From Neopestalotiopsis rosae (taxonomy: Eukaryota; Ascomycota; Sordariomycetes; Amphisphaeriales; Sporocadaceae): DNA of 64,000 nucleotides. The notes below the pieces were generated by a model. The model searched no databases. It had not been told where the DNA came from and was given only the letters and a program-made list of their open reading frames with translations. Made by a program: the position numbers and the translations under genes. Each line of letters begins with the position of its first letter. Within the stretch, counting starts at the first letter, position 1. The DNA lies in the NCBI GenBank assembly GCA_023078685.1, contig JALGAS010000011.1:992001-1056000 (forward strand), given 5' to 3'. Positions 55,188-64,000 of this stretch are shown here, in pieces.

Positions 55188-57035
55188 TCAGTATAGTTCT
55201 CTGATCCGTCGACCGCGTGCAGAGCACCCTAAATAAATTAATAATGAACCAGACACTCTGATAAACGGTACTCACAATCACATGATGTTTGGGTAGAGCC
55301 TTCGTGATGTACGATGCAGTAGCCCCCACCGCAGACACGGCATCGCAGCTGTGTTTCTGCAATACATTCGAGACAATTTGTCTGGCATTCCCAGCAATCG
55401 CGCTTGATCTTTGGCGTCTATATCTGCAAATTAGCAAACATTCACTCCAGTTGCGTATTAATGCGCCGGGGTACATGGTCGAGAATCTCGCTGCATACAA
55501 TTTCGGGGCTATCGTGATCCGTAGGATCATGAGTGAACATGAGGATTGAATCTCATCCTGTCTGGCCCAAGAAAAGGAGACAGGGCCGTGGATGTTTTGG
55601 GCGGGCTGAGATGTAGGGAGAAAGGTCGATTTTCTTCTTTCAAGGCTTGCATCCTATACAGGAATGATCCCATACCTTGATTTTCATAGCTTCCAGCTGC
55701 TGAAGCACTTCGTAATCGGCCATCTCATTTGAGTCCTGCACAATATGGACATGCTGCGCCGCTTGCATCTCGGCACCGGTAGGAGCTTGGTAGCAGGCCT
55801 CACACCACCATTGTAGACAGCTGAAGCAAAAGCGGTCTCGTATACAGTCCCAGCAACGTGGAACAAACTTAGCACCCTCTGACTCGTTCTTGCATTGTGA
55901 ATCAGGTCGTAGGGCTGTCTTCACATTGGAAGAATGCAGTGGCACAGGCGCTAGTAGTGGGAGCTGCTCGAGAGGAGAATCACTAAAGGATGTGAAACCC
56001 TCTGGGGAGCAACCACAAGTAGCACAACCACCCAGAGCGAAATTCGCAATATTCCACGGGTGGTCTGCTCCAGGAATACTTGTTACCGGTACCTTGGTAA
56101 ATGCCGCCGAATTCTGGTGCCGAGGGCCAGTACAGAGGCAAGCGTCGAATTGAATGACGCTGCGGCAGTCCAACAGTGTAGCAGCCCACCCGTCGACAGC
56201 AGCAATTGGCTTTGTGATGACCTTGCCTCTTCGATGGTACCATTGACTTCCATTGACATTCATGGCCTCTTTCAAAGCATGGCTAGATTTGTGATTCCAA
56301 TTAATACTGATATTTGCGCCCGTGACAGAAGGCGAAGCTGTTCCCGAAGCTGCAGGCGAGACAGATGGCAGGTCTTTCTTCCCGAATACGTAAAGACCTT
56401 TTAGGCGCGGAGTGCCTTCCGGCCGACTAGGGCGACATGCGTATCGAAGCGTCTGCATCAATCTAAGCACAAACAATTGGCGTCAGCACCTGGGAGAGAG
56501 CTAATTGTGCTCCTGCCGGGGAAAGTGTTATGTTCACTAACCTTCGTTCGTTCAGGTTCTTGGTTTCGCGTATCGAAAGGATGCGAACTTGGTACCTGGG
56601 ATCAACGAGAATCTCATTGACAAGGTCCGCTGTCACCGACAGCCCATCGAGCACCAGTGTCTGCACATTTTGTAGCAGATTTGTTCGTTGAAGATTAAGG
56701 AGAATGCCCCTCAAGGGACCCGAATAGAATTCATCCTCAGTAAGATTCTCGTCCAACTGGACATTACGCCAAACCTGGCCGCCACGGTCTACACCAGCAA
56801 TTTCAAAGCTGGCAGACTTGACACTGCTGAGATTGACGTATCGAAAAACGCCAGGTGTGTCATAGAGAAGACCGCGAAGCGTTTTCGAGGTGGCAGCAAG
56901 ATTGAGTAGGGTAGAGATAGGGAGAAATGGGATAATTTCGTGAAGTATGATACTGTTGGTGAGCAAGTTAAAGAGGTTCAAATTGGGTAAGTCGGACGAA
57001 GCGCGCGTATTGTGTAAAGTGGTCCCCAGTGCCAT
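55188..57035 (-). CDS. F-box protein with Cys-rich C-terminus (4 exons)
   Basis: Minus-strand exons 56542-57035, 55676-56462, 55276-55417 and 55188-55228 give 487 residues. An F-box-like helix bundle is at about 22-65 (ILHEIIPFLPISTLLNLAATSKTLR with the following YVNLSS). A Leu-rich stretch follows (LLNLQRTNLLQNVQTLVLDGL) that could hold leucine-rich repeats. After a disordered region comes a Cys-rich part: CCGC-like pairs near residue 315, then CWDCIRDRFCFSC, CEACY, and in the last exons CWECQTNCLEC, CRVCGGGYC and CDWC. These would bind several zinc ions. The protein is probably a substrate receptor of an SCF ubiquitin ligase. Exon joins were chosen to keep the Cys pattern open. Confidence 0.8.
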
Positions 57036-59725
57036 CACATGCAGGTGCCGCTAAGTGGTCGTAATCACACAGCCAACTATACTCCAGTGGACGGCCTGCA
57101 GAGGCGTCTCAAATTGAATCTCGACCAGCCGGCGAGGACTTCGCGGGAAGGGAGGTAATACAGGTCAGCGCTGATGCTAGGTGGGTCCCGATGATGATGA
57201 TGACGATATCAACCAATCCAGTTCGCACGAGTCAACGGACGGGTTGTATGATCTATAGGATCGGTCGTTGGAGCACAGCTCCTACTAATATGCGATCGAG
57301 TGATTGCGAATAGCTGAGATTTGTAGAATTAGAGTACGATAGTTGAAGATGACGGGTTCTTAAGCGGCTTGTCAAGGGGTGCAACCAGATACTTATCAGT
57401 CGAGGATGATCAGACCAACGTACTGTTCAAAAGAAAAGAAAAGTCCGGGCACCGGACTTACGATAGCATCTACTGTATATCCATACTGCGTACGGTAGGT
57501 ACTGTCAGCTGTGTTGTAGGGGCTGCACAACTAAACTTGGGTACTAATAGTATCTGCTGCAACCAATAATCTTGGAATACGACATCGAGAGCACCAGTGG
57601 GAGAAGGGTCCCCCCACACCAAACAAGCGAGGATTGGCTTGGCAGGTTCTGAAGCCAAGGTCTTAGCTGCACAAAGGGTATCACCCTGCCGTCTTACGTT
57701 GCATAGGTTGAGATGGGGTTGAGCGCGGGACGATCTCTTGGAACTTGCTTCTTCCATCGTCTCCGAGCAATAACGATTGCTGAAATATCAGAGGGCTCGG
57801 ACGCCGAGAATACTTGGCATCTGTAGTGGCCACTTGTTGAAGCGGCTCAAGTGCTGGCTTGTTCCTATTGGACTCAACAGAAACGACCATGCATTCTCTG
57901 GGCATTCTCAGGTGTGTCCTCGCAGGTCTCAAAACGACAGGCCGCAACGGCTTGGCTTGCCGGAGGACGGTGGAACAATGCTGATCGTAATGGACGGGTT
58001 TACACATACTGCCTGAATGGTATGTGCTTCTATTAGACTTGGCAGCAGATACACCCGCTCGAATGCAGAGCGAAGCCTTTGCGTTTCTAGTCTATAGTCG
58101 TGCTTTTCACCACCCGTTTTTCATTCCTTTTTCCCCGTCTCCGTTTCAAAGGTAAACGCTTATAACTCCGGTAAGTGCCTAGATATTCAAGCGATGTCTG
58201 TGGCATCAAATATTGTTGTATGCAGACTGCTGCAAAGCTAGCTTTCGGTACTAAGGTGACCATCCATTGGAGGCATTTACACGATGTCTAATGGCAGTTC
58301 CTGTGGAATACTAGCAAGGTGATCTCACGGCTCCCTGCGGTAAGTGAGACACTGAAATAATGTACTCCACATGGTCAAAGCTGACCATTAAGTAGATAAG
58401 TAACCGTATGGAGTATATGTCTACTCATCTGCACATACTTTATCATTGTTTTACTCTGGGAACTAACACTGCAGGACTTAAAGATCTACTGCCGTAGAAG
58501 CCACCGACTTTATAGTAAATGCTACGTTTTTTCTTCTTTTCTTACATATAGTCTTGAATAATTAGATTTGAGTTTATGATGCAGGTAACGTTGGTGACCC
58601 CTCACCTTGCGATGGAAAAGGGAGGATTAGGGACGCGCATCAGCACTCGAATATATAATGAAACGATGAATTATTTGTGAAAGTACAAACAAAGATGTAA
58701 TAGCAGGAGCTCGATTAGATGCCCTTGGCTTGCAGAGTACCCTTGAGCAGAAGTTGTTGGCTGCATTCATCGTTCTTCAATGTTGGTCGGAAATATGTCT
58801 GCAAAGTCCATCGAGCATCAGTATGTACTCCGTACATGACTGCATTTGCCTCTTCAGTCCATTAGGGGAGCCTCTGGCTAGCCTTGTCGCCTGATTGCAT
58901 TGACATGATCACTGCAGCCGCAGCCATTGGTTGGGTTGCAGGCAATTAGCTCGAAGGAGGTGCAATGAGAAGTGAGAACCATTCTGTTGAGTAGTGTAGA
59001 TACTTTGTCGGTGTGTAAGTCGTAGCCGCATTGGACTTCAATGTTTCCATGTTGTTAATGTATGGAGCGGGCGCATGCGGGGGCAGCATTGCTAATGATA
59101 GATTGTGTTCCAGCAGCACAGACTCCAGTCGGTGTTGCCGCGATCCACCAGCCTTCCAACTCCCAATTAGCACGTTTGGACTTCACCTTAGGGACCCTGC
59201 CCCGCTCTAAGTCTTCCGTAGCGGGCCGGGTGTATCTGTTGTAGGGAGGTTACTGCGCCAGTCTAATTGCGCGCAGGCACCATGATTCAGACGTCATCAC
59301 GGCCGTGGAAGGCTGAAGAACATTTCTCTACTTACACTACACATGTGCTTGCACCCATTCGGAAGACTGCTGACGGATTTTCGGTGGAAAATCTTTGCTT
59401 CTGTCACCCCTCAATTTCACGAACATGTCGATTACAAATTGACAGATGGAGAAATAGGGTCTTCACTCCATCACCATGTCAGAGCGACCCCATCACAACT
59501 CTTTCACTCCTTCGAACGCGGGCCCTTTACTGTGTGGACCAATTCCACCACGATTAACGAGCTCCAAAGTGTGTCTCCATACCGATCGACGCAGATAGAT
59601 TGTTGCACCGGACCCCAAGATATTTGCCCTTCATACGACGACAAATACAAGACCACTCGCTGCTCACATTCGGACAGAACAAAGCTTCCACTTTTACTTA
59701 CCGAGAGCTTGCGCAGCTCACGACC
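57036..59725. other. Intergenic region (about 2.7 kb)
   Basis: Between divergent genes. Short ORFs only, the longest about 160 codons at 59343-59825, which overlaps the next gene in another frame. A small GATGATGATGATG run lies at 57192-57205. Probable promoters at both ends; no RNA gene seen. Confidence 0.5.
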
Positions 59726-62020
59726 ATGGCGGAACAGGGAGAGCCTTCTCTCGACTGGAGCGCAACATTCGTCGTCGCCAGCCCAAATAGCCACAAGGCA
59801 AGAGACCTCAGGGGCGACAAGATAATACTACCCCAGTCGGCCCTGGAACAGCTCCTCGTGGCTTCAACGAGCTACACAAGATCCATGCCATCGACATCTA
59901 CGTCCTATGACCGGTCGAATCCATACGCATCCGCCCTCGATCGATCCCAACATGCTTTTCAATCCGATTCGCACCAACAACTTCCTAACCCGCTCATGTT
60001 CCGCTTGGTCAACAAAGCCAACGGCAATGTCGTTTACGCTGGTATCCGCGAATTCTCCGCCGAAGAAGGCGAGGTCGTACTAAGTTCATATCTGACAGAG
60101 GCTCTGGGTATCGACCATGCAATCTTGGAGGAATTAACCAATGGTACGAATTCTGAAAGCACTTCGGACATGCAAAGGGCTTTGTCGACTTCCATCACTA
60201 TCCACGCAAGATATTTGCCGAAAGGAACATATGTTCGTTTAAGACCTCTAGAGGCTGGATATAACCCCGACGATTGGAAATCGCTCTTGGAGCGGCAGTT
60301 GCGAGAAAGTTTCACCACTCTTACCAATGGTGCATTCTTAGAAGTTCGAGGTGTAAAGGGCGAAATCTTCCGCTTCCTCGTCGACAAATTCCGACCAGAA
60401 GTGGACGGCATTTGCGTGGTCGATACAGACTTGGAGGTGGACATCGAGGCGCTCAACGAAGAGCAGGCTCGGGAGACAATGCGACAGATTCTGGCAAAGT
60501 CTCAAAAGGCCCATGGCGCCGTTGGGCAGACTTCGATCGGACATGAAATCAACATTTGGAAGGCTGTTGAAGGCCAGGTGATGCCTGGCGATTACGTTGA
60601 CTACGAGCTGTCCTCCTGGAGTCGATCACGGCCACTCGAAATCGAACTGACTGGATTGAGCCCTGATCTTGCGGACGCGGTTGATCTCTTCATTAGTCCC
60701 AAATCACGGCGCCAACGTGCTCTCCCAAGAATGACAGAACATGTGTTCTCTGCATTTGAGGCTACATCGAACGGTACCAAGCGTGTAACTATTCAGCCTA
60801 CCAACGTCGAGTTGGAGGAGGCTGAAGGCATTATTGTCTCCATTCATGGCTATCTTCCGCCAACTGGTCTACCTACGGAATCTTCTGCACTTCCGTTCAG
60901 ACTTCGAGTCAGAGCCGTCACTGGGGGCTCGCCAACCCCAATCGAGACGGCGACGCTTCAGCAGAAGACTCCTAATGATGAGCAATGCCAGAATTGCCGT
61001 CAGTGGATACCAAAGCAGACTATCGTCCTCCATGAAAACTACTGCCGGCGCAATAACGTAGCCTGCCCTGATTGTGGTGAAGTGTTCCAGAAGGCTTCAA
61101 CTGAGTGGTCAGACCATTGGCATTGCCCTCACGATCAGGCGCATGGTTCAAAAGTGACGAGCAGGATTCGACACAACGATATCTACCACACACAGCGGCA
61201 ATGCCCGTCATGCCCATTTTCTTCAAATTCAATACCCGACCTCGCGCGTCATCGGACCACGCTATGCCCCGGGAAGATTATATTGTGTCAGTTCTGCCAC
61301 CTCGAAGTGCCACAGGAGGGTGATCCGTTCAACCCATCGCCGGAAACTCTTATCTCCGGGCTTTCGGAGCACGAAATTGAAGACGGCGCCCGGACTACTG
61401 ATTGCCACCTTTGTGGCAAGATCATCCGTCTACGGGACATGTCAGCGCATCTGAAGAATCATGAACTGGACAAGGCGCATCGCATAAAACCACAAATATG
61501 CCGAAATGCCAATTGCGGACGCACTGTGCATGGAGTGGGCCGCAACGGTTCTGTTGGCGCTGGAACCCAAATGGGCCAAGGGCCAGGGAACGATCTTGAC
61601 CTTTGTTCCATGTGTTTCTCGCCATTGTATGTCCAGTTCCACGATCCTGAGGGTAAGGCGCTTCGTCGACGCATCGAGCGACGGTATCTCACGCAGATGA
61701 TGCAAGGTTGTGGCAAAAAGTGGTGCACAAACAAATGGTGTAAGACAGGTCGTTCCAATACGGGTCTCGAAGTTAGAGGGACAAGTGCGCAAGCTGTGTT
61801 ACCTTTGATCAAGCCGCTAATGGAAACGGTGCGAAACAATCTAGAGCCTATGTACTTTTGCGTTGACGAGACAAATCAACGTAGAAGGAAGCTGGCTGAG
61901 ATGATTGCAGCAGAGAAGGCATGGGACCTTGAATGGTGCATTGCAGCCTGTGAGGCCGAAGGCCCAGTTCTGGATAAAGTCCGTGAATGGTTGCTCAATT
62001 GGGCGCCGATGACGGTATGA
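59726..62020 (+). CDS. Ufd1-domain protein with zinc fingers and AZUL-like domain
   Basis: An intronless 764-residue protein; start ATG 59726 (MAEQGEPSLDWS) because the longer in-frame stretch upstream has no ATG. Residues about 30-260 match the Ufd1 fold (DKIILPQSALEQLL, NPLMFRLVN, IREFSAEEGEVVLSSYL, LPKGTYVRLRP). A central part (about 415-600) has CQNCRQWIP, CPDCGEVF, CPSCPF, CQFCHLEVP and CHLCGKI pairs with spaced His, like TRAF-type fingers. The C-terminal segment YLTQMMQGCGKKWCTNKWC (about 655-673) is an AZUL-type zinc finger as in the UBE3A N-terminus. The combination suggests a factor linking ubiquitin and Cdc48/p97 in protein degradation. The fusion order is seen directly; the role is inferred. 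Confidence 0.85.
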   Translation: MAEQGEPSLDWSATFVVASPNSHKARDLRGDKIILPQSALEQLLVASTSYTRSMPSTSTSYDRSNPYASALDRSQHAFQSDSHQQLPNPLMFRLVNKANGNVVYAGIREFSAEEGEVVLSSYLTEALGIDHAILEELTNGTNSESTSDMQRALSTSITIHARYLPKGTYVRLRPLEAGYNPDDWKSLLERQLRESFTTLTNGAFLEVRGVKGEIFRFLVDKFRPEVDGICVVDTDLEVDIEALNEEQARETMRQILAKSQKAHGAVGQTSIGHEINIWKAVEGQVMPGDYVDYELSSWSRSRPLEIELTGLSPDLADAVDLFISPKSRRQRALPRMTEHVFSAFEATSNGTKRVTIQPTNVELEEAEGIIVSIHGYLPPTGLPTESSALPFRLRVRAVTGGSPTPIETATLQQKTPNDEQCQNCRQWIPKQTIVLHENYCRRNNVACPDCGEVFQKASTEWSDHWHCPHDQAHGSKVTSRIRHNDIYHTQRQCPSCPFSSNSIPDLARHRTTLCPGKIILCQFCHLEVPQEGDPFNPSPETLISGLSEHEIEDGARTTDCHLCGKIIRLRDMSAHLKNHELDKAHRIKPQICRNANCGRTVHGVGRNGSVGAGTQMGQGPGNDLDLCSMCFSPLYVQFHDPEGKALRRRIERRYLTQMMQGCGKKWCTNKWCKTGRSNTGLEVRGTSAQAVLPLIKPLMETVRNNLEPMYFCVDETNQRRRKLAEMIAAEKAWDLEWCIAACEAEGPVLDKVREWLLNWAPMTV

Positions 62021-63034
62021 GTCTTGCTTTGTAATTAGCAATCAGCATGATTGGCGTTGGTGGCTTTGGGCATTCATGTTGGTTTCTCCCACATGTGGCT
62101 GGGCAAGATCGACGGGGTTATAGACGACGACCAAGCCTTTGAAGGATACAAAATACTGGCGACTATGTGCACACCTTCAGAGGAGTTCATTAGTGAGATA
62201 CCCAGACTACTATGTGCATAGCGAGTAGAAGGAAAAGAGAACATATTCAAGCCAAACCATCTGTGGTCACAAGGCCTCGATTTGATGATAAGAAGTAGCG
62301 CTGTTCGTTTATAGACAAAATGTCCCATCATCCTAAACGAAACTCTTGACTATAGTAGCTTGCTCGCTGGTGAACAAATGTTCATTGCACGAGCCGCAAC
62401 GGTTCTCTATAGAACGGTCGCTATGCACACTTCCGGTATAGACATTAGAGTCTGGGGTTATGTAACAGGGGATGACAGAAGACCCTGAATACTTGTTAGT
62501 ACTAGACCGTCTGCCGTGTAGCCAGACTGACTTGAGATGATGCTTGGTAATTTATCCCCACAATTATGAGCTGTCTAGGAACCGGTTGAGCAACCCAGCA
62601 AATGGATAGTCTTATCCCAATGCCATTTGAAGTATACGCAGCCGGGGTACTCCAACGCGATCAAGCCATCCTGCAATACGTTTGCGGAGATAACCTGCCT
62701 TGTCCACCTAGCTCGCCAATATAGACTATTACCCTCGAGGGGCGTTGTTTCTTGGGACCATTGACCTAATGTCGGTTGGCATCTACAACTCAATTCCACC
62801 AACCAGATGCTTGGATTGTGTTGAAAACCTCCACGGGTGTGCGGAGCGCGCAGCCGTAGTCCACCGCAGGCTCTCAAACTTGTGCTTAACCGACATGGCT
62901 CAGTCTTGACAATTAACAATCGTGTGTCGGGGCTTGTTCAAAAGGTGTGCAGCCTCCGCATGGCCACTCGAGACGTCGCCATGTTTCCCTACCACGATTG
63001 AGTCCACTCTTGTCCGAAGAGCTTGCTAGTCAAG
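62021..63034. other. Intergenic region, GH35 promoter
   Basis: No supported gene. The last 100-200 bp are presumed promoter and 5' UTR of the beta-galactosidase gene. Confidence 0.45.
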
Positions 63035-64000
63035 ATGATCACCCTCAAGCATGTCCTCCTGTGCTTTGCCAGCTTTTTCTACATTTCCGTTCAGTGTCTT
63101 TCTCTGGGAGGGAAGCAATATAAGGTACTGCATTCTGAGAGACGAGATGCATTACAAGACTTGGTATTATTAAAGCATTCCACGGAGGAAGAGGCCGACG
63201 CTAACTCCTATGTAGGTAACTTGGGATGAGCGCACTCTCTTCGTTCGTGGGGAGCGTATCATGTTTTATTCTGGAGAATTTCATCCCTTTCGACTTCCTG
63301 TACCTGGGCTGTGGCTGGACGTTTTCCAGAAGATCAAGGCACTTGGTTACACGGGTGTCTCTTTTTATGTTGATTGGGCGCTTCTCGAAGGAAAGCCTGG
63401 TGAATTCTCTGCTGAGGGTGTCTTCGACTTGGAGCCCTTCTTTGACGCTGCAGCTGAAGCTGGAATATACCTCTTGGCTCGTCCAGGGCCGTATATCAAT
63501 GCAGAGGTATCCGGCGGCGGGTTCCCAGGCTGGCTTCAGCGAAACACTGCGACATTAAGGACGAATGAATCCGGATACGTTGATGCCACAAAGAATTATG
63601 TCTCGCATATTGGTCAAATCATTGCAAATGCCCAGATCACGAACGGCGGTCCGGTCGTTCTGTTCCAGCCAGAAAACGAGTATACTTTTGGCGCAAGCTG
63701 GGTTACTTGGCCAGATGTTGAATATATTGAGACGGTGAATGAAATGTTTCGTGCTGCAGGAATCAAAGTTCCGTACGTAAACAATGAGGCAGCAATCATT
63801 GGGCTGTTCACCCCGGAGAAGCCTGGTGGTAAGTATCGCTACACCAAGATTGATCCCATTGCACAACTAATTCAAAGATGGCCATAGGACCTGATATTTA
63901 TGGCCACGACAGCTACCCAATTGGCTGGGATTGTGCTCATCCGGCTAATTGGACTGCCGGCAACTTACCAACTGATTGGCGGCAACTTCACTTGGAACAG
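63035..64000 (+). CDS. GH35 beta-galactosidase, N-terminal part (truncated by window end)
   Basis: Exons 63035-63163, 63216-63828 and 63888 to the window end; the first intron (52 bp) has a GCTAACTCC branch site and its removal restores [20 protein letters not shown] signal peptide ([14 protein letters not shown]) precedes the catalytic barrel: [57 protein letters not shown] and the acid/base motif [10 protein letters not shown] with Glu in ENE. This matches secreted fungal GH35 enzymes that remove terminal beta-galactose from galactans or lactose; the whole protein is usually about 1000 residues, so most of it lies to the right. The third exon begins [11 protein letters not shown], as in the family. 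Confidence 0.93.

Noticed and set aside
59600..59725. Extension of the Ufd1-domain ORF upstream of ATG 59726
   Set aside because: No ATG in the stretch, and the residues do not look like part of the Ufd1 fold.

Overview
The window comes from a filamentous ascomycete, most likely a Sordariomycete. The genes carry short introns (about 50-290 bp) with GTAAGT-like donors, CTAAC-type branch sites and YAG acceptors. The recognisable families are typical of such fungi: a Zn2Cys6 regulator, P450, Old Yellow Enzyme, GH35 beta-galactosidase, SIP5, ARP6 and an MLP1/TPR nucleoporin. There is also a Ty3/gypsy retrotransposon beside an AT-rich block that looks mutated by RIP. I cannot name the genus. Exon models were built by hand from splice signals, reading-frame continuity and family motifs, without transcripts.

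Layout. 1-4946: the 5' part of a minus-strand Ty3/gypsy element (LTR 4435-4946, Gag, then protease/RT/RNase H running off the left edge), with one apparent frameshift in RT. 4960-5990: an AT-rich, RIP-like block. 6.5-20 kb: gene-poor, with a secreted or membrane amphipathic-helix protein, a DUF6699-like protein, an alpha/beta hydrolase, an AT-hook protein, a possible chymotrypsin-fold relative and a small four-helix membrane protein. 20.1-28 kb: a 2064-residue MLP1/TPR nuclear-basket protein and a HIT-like protein.

31.2-44.1 kb: a run of redox and metabolic genes. A Zn2Cys6 regulator is followed by an Old Yellow Enzyme, a P450 with an unusual soluble N-terminal extension, a cytochrome b5/cytochrome b5 reductase fusion (divergent from the P450), an argininosuccinate-lyase-like enzyme and a secreted AA8-type cytochrome. 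The first five could form a small metabolic cluster: the fusion could feed electrons to the P450, the OYE could reduce an enone, the lyase could make or break a C-N bond, and the regulator could control the group. No backbone synthase is present, so the product or substrate is unknown. This is inference from content and proximity.

46.5-62 kb: mostly housekeeping genes, namely an ARA2-type D-arabinose dehydrogenase, SIP5, ARP6 (SWR1 complex), an F-box protein with Cys-rich C-terminus, and a Ufd1-domain/AZUL zinc-finger protein. 63.0 kb to the end: the N-terminal half of a secreted GH35 beta-galactosidase. I found no tRNA, rRNA or CRISPR.
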